Below, piece after piece: positions 17,068 to 26,628 of a stretch of DNA of 64,000 nucleotides. Within the stretch, counting starts at the first letter, position 1, and each line of letters opens with the position of its first letter. The DNA is taken from contig NZ_KQ947985.1 in assembly GCF_001513975.1 (NCBI RefSeq), positions 372,001-436,000 of the forward strand, written 5' to 3'. The position numbers and the translations under genes are program-made. The DNA is from Streptomyces curacoi (lineage in GTDB: Bacteria; Actinomycetota; Actinomycetes; Streptomycetales; Streptomycetaceae). The notes beneath the pieces were generated by a model, which worked only from the letters and a program-made list of their open reading frames with translations, searched no databases and was not told the origin of the DNA.

Positions 17068-17610
17068 ATGGAGATGCCGAGGAACGAAAGGCCGTCCGAG
17101 AACCCCCAGATCCTGGTCGTGGGCCAGGACGGGATGGCGCTCACCGGCGGCAACGGAGACGAGGACTCCCGCGAGGTTCCGGTGACGGAGATGGTCGAGC
17201 AGCCGGCGAAGGTCATGCGCATCGGCAGCATGATCAAGCAGCTGCTCGAAGAAGTGCGCGCCGCTCCCCTGGACGAGGCGAGCCGGGTCCGGCTGAAGGA
17301 GATCCACGCCAGCTCGGTGAAGGAGCTGGAGGACGGTCTGGCCCCGGAGCTCGTAGAGGAGCTGGAGCGGCTCTCCCTGCCGTTCACGGACGAGGCGACC
17401 CCGAGCGACGCGGAACTGCGTATCGCGCAGGCCCAGTTGGTCGGCTGGCTGGAGGGCCTCTTCCACGGCATCCAGACCACGCTTTTCGCCCAGCAGATGG
17501 CCGCCCGGGCCCAGTTGGAGCAGATGCGCCGCGCCCTCCCGCCGGGCGTCGGCGGTCATGAGGACGGCGAACACCGCCAGGGCGGCCGCTCGGGCGGACC
17601 GTACTTGTAG
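17068..17610 (+). CDS. bpa: Bacterial proteasome activator Bpa (PafE family)
   Basis: The 180-residue protein starts MEMPRNERPSENPQILVVG; an upstream ATG at 17050 is in frame but falls outside the conserved part. The family forms a dodecameric ring that opens the 20S proteasome gate without ATP and feeds it unfolded proteins such as HspR. The central helical bundle spans about residues 50-155 (MRIGSMIKQLLEEVRAAPL to MAARAQLEQMRRAL). The C-terminus ends GGPYL, matching the family's Gly-x-Tyr-Leu docking motif for the proteasome alpha ring. Its TAG stop is the first element of an 18-bp repeat ladder. Confidence 0.88.
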   Translation: MEMPRNERPSENPQILVVGQDGMALTGGNGDEDSREVPVTEMVEQPAKVMRIGSMIKQLLEEVRAAPLDEASRVRLKEIHASSVKELEDGLAPELVEELERLSLPFTDEATPSDAELRIAQAQLVGWLEGLFHGIQTTLFAQQMAARAQLEQMRRALPPGVGGHEDGEHRQGGRSGGPYL

Positions 17611-17785
17611 GACACCCGCCACATGTAGGACACCCGCCACATGTAGGACACCCGCCACATGTAGGACACCCGCCACATGTAGGACACCCGCCACATGTAG
17701 GTCACCCGCCACATGTAGGTCACCCGCCACATGTAGGACACGCGCTCTTGTAGGGCATCCGCTCTTGTAGGACATCCGCTTCTCA
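17608..17785 (+). repeat. 18-bp tandem repeat ladder starting at the bpa stop codon
   Basis: TAGGACACCCGCCACATG occurs five times perfectly (17608-17697), then twice with TAGGT in place of TAGGA (17698-17733), then as two 17-bp degenerate copies and a partial one. The first TAG is the bpa stop; because the unit is 18 bp, later TAGs stay in the same frame through the seven full units. Confidence 0.92.
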
Positions 17786-17790
17786 CCCGA

Positions 17791-17820
17791 AGGGCCCGGC
17801 AGCCGACGCTGCCGGGCCCT
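17791..17820. terminator. Terminator between bpa and the kinase gene
   Basis: AGGGCCCGGCAGC and GCTGCCGGGCCCT form a perfect 13-bp stem with a CGAC loop between convergent genes. Confidence 0.88.
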
Positions 17821-17862
17821 TTCAAGTCGCGGTCATCGCGGCCATCGCGGTCACCGCGGTCG

Positions 17863-19491
17863 TCACTGGGGGTTGCCCGTCGAGACCTCGAACGTGATCT
17901 CCGGCGGGTCGTCCGGGTCGAAGTCCTCCGTACGGGCCTTGGGCGACTGCCGCAGGACGGTGCCCTGGCCGTATGTGTTCTCGTCCACGTCGACCTTCTT
18001 GTACTCCCACCCGGCGGCCTTGAGGCATTCGAGGACCGACGGCCAGTACTTGAAGGTGAAGTCCGGCACCTGCACCTTGTCGGGGTCGAGGTAGGACTCC
18101 TGCGGCTCGGTGCACTCGGTCGTCTCGATCGTCTTCGTGCTGTCGCCCTCGCGGTAGCCCGCCGCCTTCGTCACCGTCGGGGTGCTGTCCCCGCCCGCGT
18201 CCTCGTCGGTGCCCCCGCCGTTCAGCGTCAGCGCCGCGATCAGGCCGCCGACCGCGACGATGGACACGATGATCGAGGCGATGATCACCGGCCGGTTGTT
18301 CCTGCCGCCGCCCGAGGGGCCCTGCGGCTGGGGAGAGATGGTGTACGGCGGCGGCGTCGGGTGGCCCGGCTGCGGGGAGTACGCGGCCGGCGCCGGCGTC
18401 TGGTAGCCCGGCTGCTGCGGGTAGCCGTACGCCGGTGAGGGCATCGACGGCGGCGGGGTGCCGTACGGGTTCGGCGCCGGGGCCGGCTGGTACGGCGTCT
18501 GTACGGGGCCCGAGGGCGGGGGCGTCTGACCGACCGGCGGGAACACCGCGGAGCCGACGCCCTGCCCGCTCTGCGACTGCGCGCCCGGCACGATGCTCGG
18601 CGGAGCCGCCTGGAAGGACGCCGCCACGCGCAGGCACTCGGCGCGCATGGCCTCGGCGCTCGGGAAACGCTCGTTCGGGTTCTTCTTCAGCGCGCGGGCG
18701 ACCAGCGCGTCCACGGCCGGCGGCAGCGCCCGGTTGATCGAGGACGGAGCCAGCGGCTCCTCCTGCACATGCGCGTACGCGATCGCCAGCGGCGAGTCCG
18801 CCTCGAACGGCAGCCGGCCGGTGACGAGCTGGAACAGCATGATGCCGACCGAGTAGAGGTCGGAGCGGGCGTCCACGCCGCGGCCCAGCGCCTGTTCCGG
18901 CGAGAGGTACTGCGGGGTGCCGACCACCATGCCGGTCTGTGTCATCGACGTCACACCGGACTGCATGGCGCGCGCGATGCCGAAGTCCATCACCTTGACG
19001 ACGCCGCGCTTGGTCATCATCACGTTGCCCGGCTTGATGTCCCGGTGGACCAGCCCCATCTCGTGGCTGATCTCCAGCGCCGCGAGCACATCGGCGGTGA
19101 TCTTCAGCGCCTTGTCGGCGGGCATCGCGCCGAACTGCCGTACGTCCTCGTCGAAGACCGAGCTGAGCGGGCGGCCCTCGACGTACTCCATGACGATGTA
19201 CGGCGTCGTCATGCCGTCCACCTCGTCCTCGCCGGTGTCGAAGACCGAGACGACGTTGGTGTGCGTGAGCTTGGCCACGGCCTGGGCCTCGCGCCGGAAG
19301 CGCTCGCGGAACGCCTGCTCGCGGCCGAGCTCGGTGTGCAGCGTCTTGACGGCGACCTGGCGGTCGAGCACCGAGTCGTACGCGAGATGCACCGAGGCCA
19401 TGCCGCCCTGGCCGAGCAAGTCGCGCAGCTGATAGCGGCCGCCGGCGAGCGCCCGCCCCGCGTAGCGGCCCTGTGCGCCGTCCTGGCTCAT
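17863..19491 (-). CDS. Membrane Ser/Thr protein kinase with one PASTA-like domain
   Basis: The 542-residue Hanks-type kinase is PknB-like. The glycine loop is LGQGGMASVHLA, the ATP lysine is Lys49 in QVAVKTL, the catalytic loop is HRDIKPGNVMM, the metal motif is DFGIA, and the activation segment includes SMTQTGMVVGTPQYLSPEQA. A Pro/Gln/Gly-rich juxtamembrane linker follows, then one membrane segment (VIIASIIVSIVAVGGLIAAL). The extracellular part ends in a PASTA-like module (VPDFTFKYWPSVLECLKAAG to GTVLRQSP). The start MSQDGAQGRYAG at 19491 was chosen because upstream codons lack kinase homology. It is divergent from a second kinase. Confidence 0.92.
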   Translation of the reverse strand: MSQDGAQGRYAGRALAGGRYQLRDLLGQGGMASVHLAYDSVLDRQVAVKTLHTELGREQAFRERFRREAQAVAKLTHTNVVSVFDTGEDEVDGMTTPYIVMEYVEGRPLSSVFDEDVRQFGAMPADKALKITADVLAALEISHEMGLVHRDIKPGNVMMTKRGVVKVMDFGIARAMQSGVTSMTQTGMVVGTPQYLSPEQALGRGVDARSDLYSVGIMLFQLVTGRLPFEADSPLAIAYAHVQEEPLAPSSINRALPPAVDALVARALKKNPNERFPSAEAMRAECLRVAASFQAAPPSIVPGAQSQSGQGVGSAVFPPVGQTPPPSGPVQTPYQPAPAPNPYGTPPPSMPSPAYGYPQQPGYQTPAPAAYSPQPGHPTPPPYTISPQPQGPSGGGRNNRPVIIASIIVSIVAVGGLIAALTLNGGGTDEDAGGDSTPTVTKAAGYREGDSTKTIETTECTEPQESYLDPDKVQVPDFTFKYWPSVLECLKAAGWEYKKVDVDENTYGQGTVLRQSPKARTEDFDPDDPPEITFEVSTGNPQ

Positions 19492-19842
19492 CTTCTGCGT
19501 CCCCCGTGGCCTCTCCGGCGCCTGTGAGTGCCGTGGATCGTGATCCCGAATGATCCAATGCGCTATTTCCCGGCCAAGTCTGCCCCACGGCACTGACAGG
19601 TCAAGCGCGGTGCCCGTTCCGTGACCGTACGCGAAAGAAGCGTCGCGGAAGCGTTACCGGGGGCGTACGGCCGGTACACAGAATTTGCACGAGAGGACGG
19701 GGTAGCGGTTTGATGGCCGGTCCGTCTCCGTCCGGTTGGGGCGACCGTCTCGGACCGACGGCATGCGCGGAGGCTGTAGCGTGGCCGACGGAGACCGTAA
19801 CAACACCGCGCGCACCGCGGGCAGAAACGACGGCGAGGACTG
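19492..19842. other. Divergent intergenic region between two kinase genes
   Basis: This 351-bp region has no convincing gene. It holds an inverted repeat CCGTACGC (19625-19632) and GCGTACGG (19663-19670). A TGTAGCGT-like -10 candidate lies near 19776, upstream of the rightward kinase. It presumably contains both kinase promoters. Confidence 0.5.
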
Positions 19843-21399
<1,557 letters not shown>

Positions 21400-21442
21400 C
21401 CGGTCCGCCGCACCGTCCCGCCGCGAAACGCCGAAAGACCCC

Positions 21443-21492
21443 CACGCGCGCGTGCGACCCGGAAACGGGCTGCACGCGCGTGTGCTGTTTTT
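21443..21492 (+). terminator. Terminator after the second kinase
   Basis: CACGCGCGCGTGC pairs with GCACGCGCGTGTG (12 of 13), with an inner CCCG-GAAA-CGGG tetraloop stem and a TTTTT run right after. It is a near-classical intrinsic terminator. Confidence 0.88.
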
Positions 21493-21574
21493 ACGCTGTT
21501 CACGGCGAAATTCTTGATCGTCTTCCGCGTGGCCGGAATCCGCCCACGCGATCTCCTCCTCGGTGACTCTTCCC

Positions 21575-21588
21575 GTGACCTGGGTCAC
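21575..21588. promoter_or_regulatory. Crp-type site upstream of the second bkd operon
   Basis: GTGACCTGGGTCAC is palindromic and fits the Streptomyces Crp consensus GTG-N6-GNCAC exactly. It lies about 280 bp before the bkdA GTG. Binding is predicted, not shown. Confidence 0.5.
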
Positions 21589-21652
21589 CGATATAACGTG
21601 CCGTTGTTCCGGCCCCCTGCAAGGCTGTGACCAGGACTTGTTCCGGACTTTG

Positions 21653-21683
21653 GCGATTTACTTGGAAATCCAAGCAAAATCGC
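21653..21683. promoter_or_regulatory. AT-rich nested palindrome upstream of the second bkdA
   Basis: Outer arms GCGATTT and AAATCGC enclose a perfect inner palindrome CTTGGAAATCCAAG (21661-21674). Such AT-rich symmetry is rare in this sequence and suits an operator, possibly for an Lrp-type regulator (inference). The 374 bp from the terminator (ending 21492) to bkdA hold this, the Crp-type site and no gene. Confidence 0.55.
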
Positions 21684-21866
21684 AGGTCAGGAGGGGTTTC
21701 ACAGAAATGTGGAGCACTGGGTAACGTGCCTTTTGCAGGGCGCTCGCCGGGGCACCTGTCACGCCTGTCCCCATCGAGCCGCACCCCACCCCGTGCGTCC
21801 GAGGGCCGCAGGTGAGCCGCACTGGCGCCCGGCGAACCCGGGAGCCGGACCGACGGAGGAGCACAC

Positions 21867-23045
21867 GTGACCGTGGAGAGCACTGCCGCGCGCAAGCCGC
21901 GACGCAGCGCCGGTACCAAGAGCACGGCCGGCAAGACCACAGCCGCAAAGAAATCGCCAGGCACGGACCCCGAGCTCGTACAGCTGCTGACGCCCGAGGG
22001 CAGGCGCGTCAAGAGCGCCCAGTACGACAGGTACGTCGCCGGCATCACCCCCGAAGAGCTTCGCGGGCTCTACCGCGACATGGTGCTCACCCGCCGCTTC
22101 GACGCCGAGGCCACCTCCCTGCAGCGCCAGGGCGAGCTGGGCCTGTGGGCGTCGCTGCTCGGCCAGGAGGCCGCCCAGATCGGCTCCGGCCGGGCCACCC
22201 GCGAGGACGACTACGTCTTCCCCACCTACCGTGAGCATGGCGTCGCCTGGTGCCGTGGGGTCGACCCGACCAACCTGCTGGGCATGTTCCGCGGCGTGAA
22301 CAACGGCGGCTGGGACCCGAACAGCAACAACTTCCACCTCTACACGATCGTCATCGGCTCCCAGACGCTGCACGCCACGGGCTATGCGATGGGCGTGGCC
22401 AAGGACGGCGCGGACAGCGCGGTGATCGCCTACTTCGGCGACGGCGCCTCCAGCCAGGGCGACGTGGCGGAATCGTTCACCTTCTCCGCGGTCTACAACG
22501 CCCCCGTGGTGTTCTTCTGCCAGAACAACCAGTGGGCGATCTCCGAGCCGACCGAGAAGCAGACCCGCGTGCCGCTCTACCAGCGCGCACAGGGCTTCGG
22601 CTTCCCCGGCGTCCGCGTCGACGGCAACGACGTCCTGGCGTGCCTCGCCGTGACGAAGTGGGCGCTGGAGCGCGCCCGCGGCGGCGAGGGACCGACGCTG
22701 GTCGAGGCGTACACGTACCGCATGGGCGCCCACACCACCTCCGACGACCCCACCCGCTACCGGGGTGACGAGGAGCGCCTGGCCTGGGAGGCGAAGGACC
22801 CGATCCTGCGCCTTCGCCGCTACCTGGAGGCTTCAAACCACGCGGACGAGGGATTCTTCGCGGAACTGGAGGCCGAGAGCGAGGCGTTGGGCAAACGAGT
22901 GCGCGAGGCGGTCCGCGCCATGCCGGACCCGGACCACTTCGCCATCTTCGAGAACGTGTACGCGGACGGGCATGCGCTCGTCGACGAGGAGCGCGCCCAG
23001 TTCGCCGCCTACCAGGCGTCGTTCGCGGACGTAGAGGGGGCCTGA
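21867..23045 (+). CDS. bkdA: Branched-chain 2-oxoacid dehydrogenase E1 alpha (second operon)
   Basis: The 392-residue E1 alpha paralogue carries the ThDP motif FGDGASSQGDVAESFTFSAV through QNNQWAIS and the YRMGAHTTSDDPTRYRGDEE region. It differs from the first copy by a basic, Lys/Ala/Thr-rich extension of about 35 residues (RKPRRSAGTKSTAGK...) that looks disordered. GGAGGAGCACAC immediately precedes the GTG start. It is followed one base later by bkdB. Substrates should be the same branched-chain oxoacids, but expression is likely separate given its own operators. Confidence 0.93.
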   Translation: MTVESTAARKPRRSAGTKSTAGKTTAAKKSPGTDPELVQLLTPEGRRVKSAQYDRYVAGITPEELRGLYRDMVLTRRFDAEATSLQRQGELGLWASLLGQEAAQIGSGRATREDDYVFPTYREHGVAWCRGVDPTNLLGMFRGVNNGGWDPNSNNFHLYTIVIGSQTLHATGYAMGVAKDGADSAVIAYFGDGASSQGDVAESFTFSAVYNAPVVFFCQNNQWAISEPTEKQTRVPLYQRAQGFGFPGVRVDGNDVLACLAVTKWALERARGGEGPTLVEAYTYRMGAHTTSDDPTRYRGDEERLAWEAKDPILRLRRYLEASNHADEGFFAELEAESEALGKRVREAVRAMPDPDHFAIFENVYADGHALVDEERAQFAAYQASFADVEGA

Positions 23046-23046
23046 C

Positions 23047-24051
23047 ATGGCAGCGGAGACAGTCAAGGCTGTGACATCGAAGAGCATGGCTCTGGCCAAG
23101 GCGATCAACGAGTCGCTGCGCCGCGCCCTGGACACCGACCCCAAGGTCCTCGTCATGGGCGAGGACGTCGGCAAGCTCGGCGGCGTCTTCCGTGTGACGG
23201 ACGGCCTCCAGAAGGACTTCGGCGAGAGCCGGGTCATCGATACCCCGCTCGCGGAGTCGGGCATCGTCGGCACCGCGATCGGCCTGGCCCTGCGCGGTTA
23301 CCGCCCGGTCGTGGAGATCCAGTTCGACGGCTTCGTCTTCCCGGCGTACGACCAGATCGTCACGCAGCTGGCGAAGATGCACGCCCGCTCGCTGGGCAAG
23401 GTCAAGCTCCCGGTCGTCGTCCGCATCCCCTACGGCGGCGGCATCGGCGCGGTCGAGCACCACTCGGAGTCCCCCGAGGCACTCTTCGCGCACGTGGCGG
23501 GCCTGAAGATCGTCAGCCCCTCCAACGCGTCGGACGCGTACTGGATGATGCAGCAGGCCATCCAGAGCGACGACCCGGTGATCTTCTTCGAGCCCAAGCG
23601 GCGCTACTGGGACAAGGGCGAGGTCAACACCGAAGCCATCCCGGGCCCGCTGCACAAGGCGAAGGTCGTCCGCGAGGGCACGGACCTCACCCTGGCCGCG
23701 TACGGCCCGATGGTGAAGCTCTGCCAGGAGGTCGCCGACGCGGCCGCCGAGGAGGGCAGGAACCTGGAGGTCCTGGACCTGCGCTCGGTCTCTCCGATCG
23801 ACTTCGACTCCATCCAGGCCTCCGTCGAGAAGACCCGCCGCCTGGTCGTGGTCCACGAGGCACCGGTGTTCTTCGGCTCCGGCGCGGAGATCGCCGCCCG
23901 GATCACGGAGCGCTGCTTCTACCACCTGGAGGCCCCGGTGCTGCGGGTGGGCGGTTACCACGCCCCCTATCCGCCGGCGCGCCTGGAGGAGGAGTACCTG
24001 CCGGGCCTGGACCGGGTGCTCGACGCCGTCGACCGTGCCCTGGCGTACTGA
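23047..24051 (+). CDS. bkdB: Branched-chain 2-oxoacid dehydrogenase E1 beta (second operon)
   Basis: This 334-residue E1 beta subunit is equal in length to the first paralogue. Conserved blocks are VMGEDVGKLGGVFRVTDGLQ, DTPLAESGIVGTAIGLALRG, RIPYGGGIGAVEHHSES and VVVHEAPVFFGSGAEIAARI. The start lies one base after the bkdA stop with GAGGGGG in the bkdA end as ribosome binding site, so translation is tightly coupled. Together with BkdA it forms the decarboxylase E1. Confidence 0.93.
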   Translation: MAAETVKAVTSKSMALAKAINESLRRALDTDPKVLVMGEDVGKLGGVFRVTDGLQKDFGESRVIDTPLAESGIVGTAIGLALRGYRPVVEIQFDGFVFPAYDQIVTQLAKMHARSLGKVKLPVVVRIPYGGGIGAVEHHSESPEALFAHVAGLKIVSPSNASDAYWMMQQAIQSDDPVIFFEPKRRYWDKGEVNTEAIPGPLHKAKVVREGTDLTLAAYGPMVKLCQEVADAAAEEGRNLEVLDLRSVSPIDFDSIQASVEKTRRLVVVHEAPVFFGSGAEIAARITERCFYHLEAPVLRVGGYHAPYPPARLEEEYLPGLDRVLDAVDRALAY

Positions 24052-24061
24052 GGAGAGGGTC

Positions 24062-25465
24062 GTGACGACGATGACGGAAGCGTCCGTGCGCGAGTTCAAG
24101 ATGCCCGACGTGGGCGAGGGACTCACCGAGGCCGAGATCCTCAAGTGGTACGTCCAGCCGGGCGACACGGTCACCGACGGGCAGGTGGTGTGCGAGGTCG
24201 AGACGGCCAAGGCGGCCGTCGAGCTCCCCATCCCGTACGACGGGGTGGTCCGCGAGCTGCACTTCCCCGAGGGCACCACGGTGGACGTCGGTACGGCGAT
24301 CATCGCGGTGGACGTGGCGGGCGGGACGGCGGCTGCCGCCGAGGCGCCGGCCGCTCCGGCCCAGGCTCCGCAGGAGGAGGCCAAGCCGCAGGGCCGCCAG
24401 CCGGTGCTGGTGGGCTACGGCGTGGCCGCCTCCTCGACCAAGCGCCGCCCGCGCAAGGGCGCGGAGACCCCGCGCCAGGAGCCCTCGACGGCGGCCCAGG
24501 CACTGCAGTCCGAGCTGAACGGGCACGGTCCCGCGGCTGTGGAAAAGTCCCGCCCGCTGGCGAAGCCGCCGGTGCGCAAGCTCGCGAAGGACCTGGGCGT
24601 CGACCTGGCCACGGTGACTCCCACCGGCCCCGACGGCATCATCACGCGCGAGGACGTCCACGCGGCGGCGGCCCCGTCGGCCCCGGCCGCCGAGCCGGTG
24701 CCCCAGGCCGCCCCGGCCGCCGCTCAGGCCGCCGCCCCGGCGCCGGTGGCCACGTACGACACCGCCCGTGAGACCCGTGTCCCCGTGAAGGGCGTCCGCA
24801 AGGCGACTGCGGCGGCGATGGTCGGCTCGGCGTTCACGGCCCCGCATGTCACGGAGTTCGTGACGGTGGACGTGACCCGCACGATGAAGCTGGTCGAGGA
24901 GCTCAAGGAGGACAAGGAGTTCGCGGGCCTGCGCGTGAACCCCCTGCTGCTGATCGCCAAGGCCCTGCTGGTCGCGATCAGGCGCAACCCGGACATCAAC
25001 GCGTCCTGGGACGAGGCCAACCAGGAGATCGTGCAGAAGCACTACGTCAACCTGGGCATCGCGGCGGCGACCCCGCGTGGCCTGATCGTCCCGAACATCA
25101 AGGACGCCCACGCCAAGACGCTCCCGCAACTGGCCGAGGCGCTCGGTGAGTTGGTGGCGACGGCACGGGAGGGCAAGACCAGCCCCGCCGCGATGCAGGG
25201 CGGCACGGTCACCATCACCAACGTCGGCGTCTTCGGCGTCGACACCGGCACCCCGATCCTCAACCCCGGCGAGTCCGCGATCCTCGCGGTCGGCGCGATC
25301 AAGCTCCAGCCGTGGGTGCACAAGGGCAAGGTGAAGCCGCGTCAGGTCACGACCCTGGCGCTCAGCTTCGACCACCGCTTGGTGGACGGCGAGTTGGGCT
25401 CCAAGGTGCTGGCCGATGTGGCGGCGATCCTGGAGCAGCCGAAGCGGCTGATCACCTGGGCGTGA
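24062..25465 (+). CDS. bkdC: Branched-chain 2-oxoacid dehydrogenase E2 (second operon)
   Basis: The protein has 467 residues from GTG 24062, chosen for the GAGGAGAGGG directly upstream and 10-bp spacing from bkdB; ATG 24071 is an alternative. The lipoyl domain has the modified lysine in VETAKAAVELP (about Lys50). The E3-binding domain is PPVRKLAKDLGVDL to GPDGIITREDVHA. Ala/Pro-rich linkers precede the acyltransferase domain with SFDHRLVDGE near the C-terminus. It ends with a strong terminator, so this operon contains only the three bkd genes. Confidence 0.93.
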   Translation: MTTMTEASVREFKMPDVGEGLTEAEILKWYVQPGDTVTDGQVVCEVETAKAAVELPIPYDGVVRELHFPEGTTVDVGTAIIAVDVAGGTAAAAEAPAAPAQAPQEEAKPQGRQPVLVGYGVAASSTKRRPRKGAETPRQEPSTAAQALQSELNGHGPAAVEKSRPLAKPPVRKLAKDLGVDLATVTPTGPDGIITREDVHAAAAPSAPAAEPVPQAAPAAAQAAAPAPVATYDTARETRVPVKGVRKATAAAMVGSAFTAPHVTEFVTVDVTRTMKLVEELKEDKEFAGLRVNPLLLIAKALLVAIRRNPDINASWDEANQEIVQKHYVNLGIAAATPRGLIVPNIKDAHAKTLPQLAEALGELVATAREGKTSPAAMQGGTVTITNVGVFGVDTGTPILNPGESAILAVGAIKLQPWVHKGKVKPRQVTTLALSFDHRLVDGELGSKVLADVAAILEQPKRLITWA

Positions 25466-25471
25466 ACCGAG

Positions 25472-25500
25472 GACGGCCCCCGCATCGAGCGGGGGCCGTC
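25472..25500. terminator. Terminator after the second bkd operon
   Basis: GACGGCCCCCGC and GCGGGGGCCGTC form a perfect 12-bp stem with an ATCGA loop, between convergent genes. Confidence 0.88.
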
Positions 25501-25516
25501 GTGGTTTCCGGTCGGA

Positions 25517-26455
25517 TCAGTCGCGCTGTGCGCCCTGCGGCAGGGTGCGCAGCTGCATCGTGCTCGCCGAGCTGGAGCCGAAGGCGTAGTCCATCAGCTT
25601 CGCGGCGTCCGTGAAGCGGTACTGGTCGTTGAGGAGGACGCCGATGACGGTCTTGCCGTCGCGGGTCCCGGCGAAGACCAGGCAGGGCCCGGCCGGGGTG
25701 TTGGTGCCCGTCTTCACGCCGATCGCGCCGCTGTAGGAGCCCAGCAGCTTGTTGGTGTTGTACCAGGTGTAGGTGCGGGTGCCGCCGGTGCTCGTCGTCG
25801 CGTACTGCACCGTCTTCTGCTTCTTCACGATGCCCGCGAACGTCGTGTACTTCATCGCGCTGTGCGTGAGCTTGGCGAGGTCGCGCGGCGTCGTGTAGTT
25901 CGTGTTCTGCGTCGAGTTGCCGTCGAACGAGTCGAAGTGGGTGTTCGTCAGGCCGAGGGCGTCGGCCTTGGTGTTCATCTTGCTGATGAAGGACTTGGTG
26001 CGCGCCGAGACGGTCGTACCGGTGCCGAAGGTGTCGGCGAGGGCCATCGCGGCGTCGCAGCCGGACGGCAGCATCAGCGCGTGCAGCAGCTGGCGGATGG
26101 TGACCTTGTCACCGGTCTTCAGGTCCGCGGTGCTCGCGCCCTTGGCGGCGACGTAGTCCCGGTAGGCCTGCTTGATGGTGATCTTCCGGTCGAGGTTCAG
26201 ATCGGGGGTGCTCAGCACGACCCGGGCCGTCATGATCTTGGTGGTGCTCGCCATGGGCCGCTTGGTGTCGGCGTACTTGCTGTAGAGCGTGGAGCCCGTC
26301 GCGCTGTTGAGCATGAACGCGCCCTTGGCGCTGACCGTGGGGGCGGTCGCTGCCTGGGCGGGCGCGGACAGGGCGCCGCCCGCGACCAGCGCGCCGGTGG
26401 TGGCGACCACGGCGGCGGCTCGGCGGATACGTACGCCCTTGATGCCGGTTATCAC
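25517..26455 (-). CDS. Secreted K15-type D,D-peptidase (S11 penicillin-binding protein), copy 1
   Basis: This 312-residue extracytoplasmic enzyme acts on peptidoglycan D-Ala-D-Ala. It has a signal peptide (IRRAAAVVATTGALVAGG, cleaved after APAQA). The active-site serine is in STTKIM (SxxK), the second motif is SGC in PSGCDAAMAL and the third is VKTGT. The Ser-Gly-Cys variant of SxN is the hallmark of the Streptomyces K15 DD-transpeptidase, so this is a K15 relative rather than a PBP5-type. The GTG start at 26455 has GGAG nine bases upstream and aligns with the start of the neighbouring paralogue. It is tandem with copy 2. Confidence 0.88.
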   Translation of the reverse strand: MITGIKGVRIRRAAAVVATTGALVAGGALSAPAQAATAPTVSAKGAFMLNSATGSTLYSKYADTKRPMASTTKIMTARVVLSTPDLNLDRKITIKQAYRDYVAAKGASTADLKTGDKVTIRQLLHALMLPSGCDAAMALADTFGTGTTVSARTKSFISKMNTKADALGLTNTHFDSFDGNSTQNTNYTTPRDLAKLTHSAMKYTTFAGIVKKQKTVQYATTSTGGTRTYTWYNTNKLLGSYSGAIGVKTGTNTPAGPCLVFAGTRDGKTVIGVLLNDQYRFTDAAKLMDYAFGSSSASTMQLRTLPQGAQRD

Positions 26456-26578
26456 TATGAACGCTCCGAATGTGCGAAATGCCCCGGTAGGCATCTGCGA
26501 TGTGGAGGGGGGAGGCGCTCAGGAGACTCGCAAGGAACAAGAAGGGTTGTACGACGGACGGAAGTAATTTCATGTGAC

Positions 26579-26609
26579 GAGGGCGACCACTGCGTGAGTG
26601 GTCGCCCTC
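26579..26609 (-). terminator. Terminator between the tandem D,D-peptidase genes
   Basis: GAGGGCGACCACT and AGTGGTCGCCCTC form a perfect 13-bp stem with a GCGTG loop, just after the stop of copy 2. The two paralogues are therefore probably separate transcripts. Confidence 0.85.
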
Positions 26610-26628
26610 CGACAGTAGAACGCGAGCG

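Noticed and set aside
17608..17785. CRISPR-like array
   Set aside because: Units are directly adjacent with no spacers and no cas genes are present.
17556..17825. Minus-strand frame encoding MWRVSY repeats
   Set aside because: All three minus frames of the 18-bp ladder are open by chance; there is no start context or domain, so it is not called a gene.
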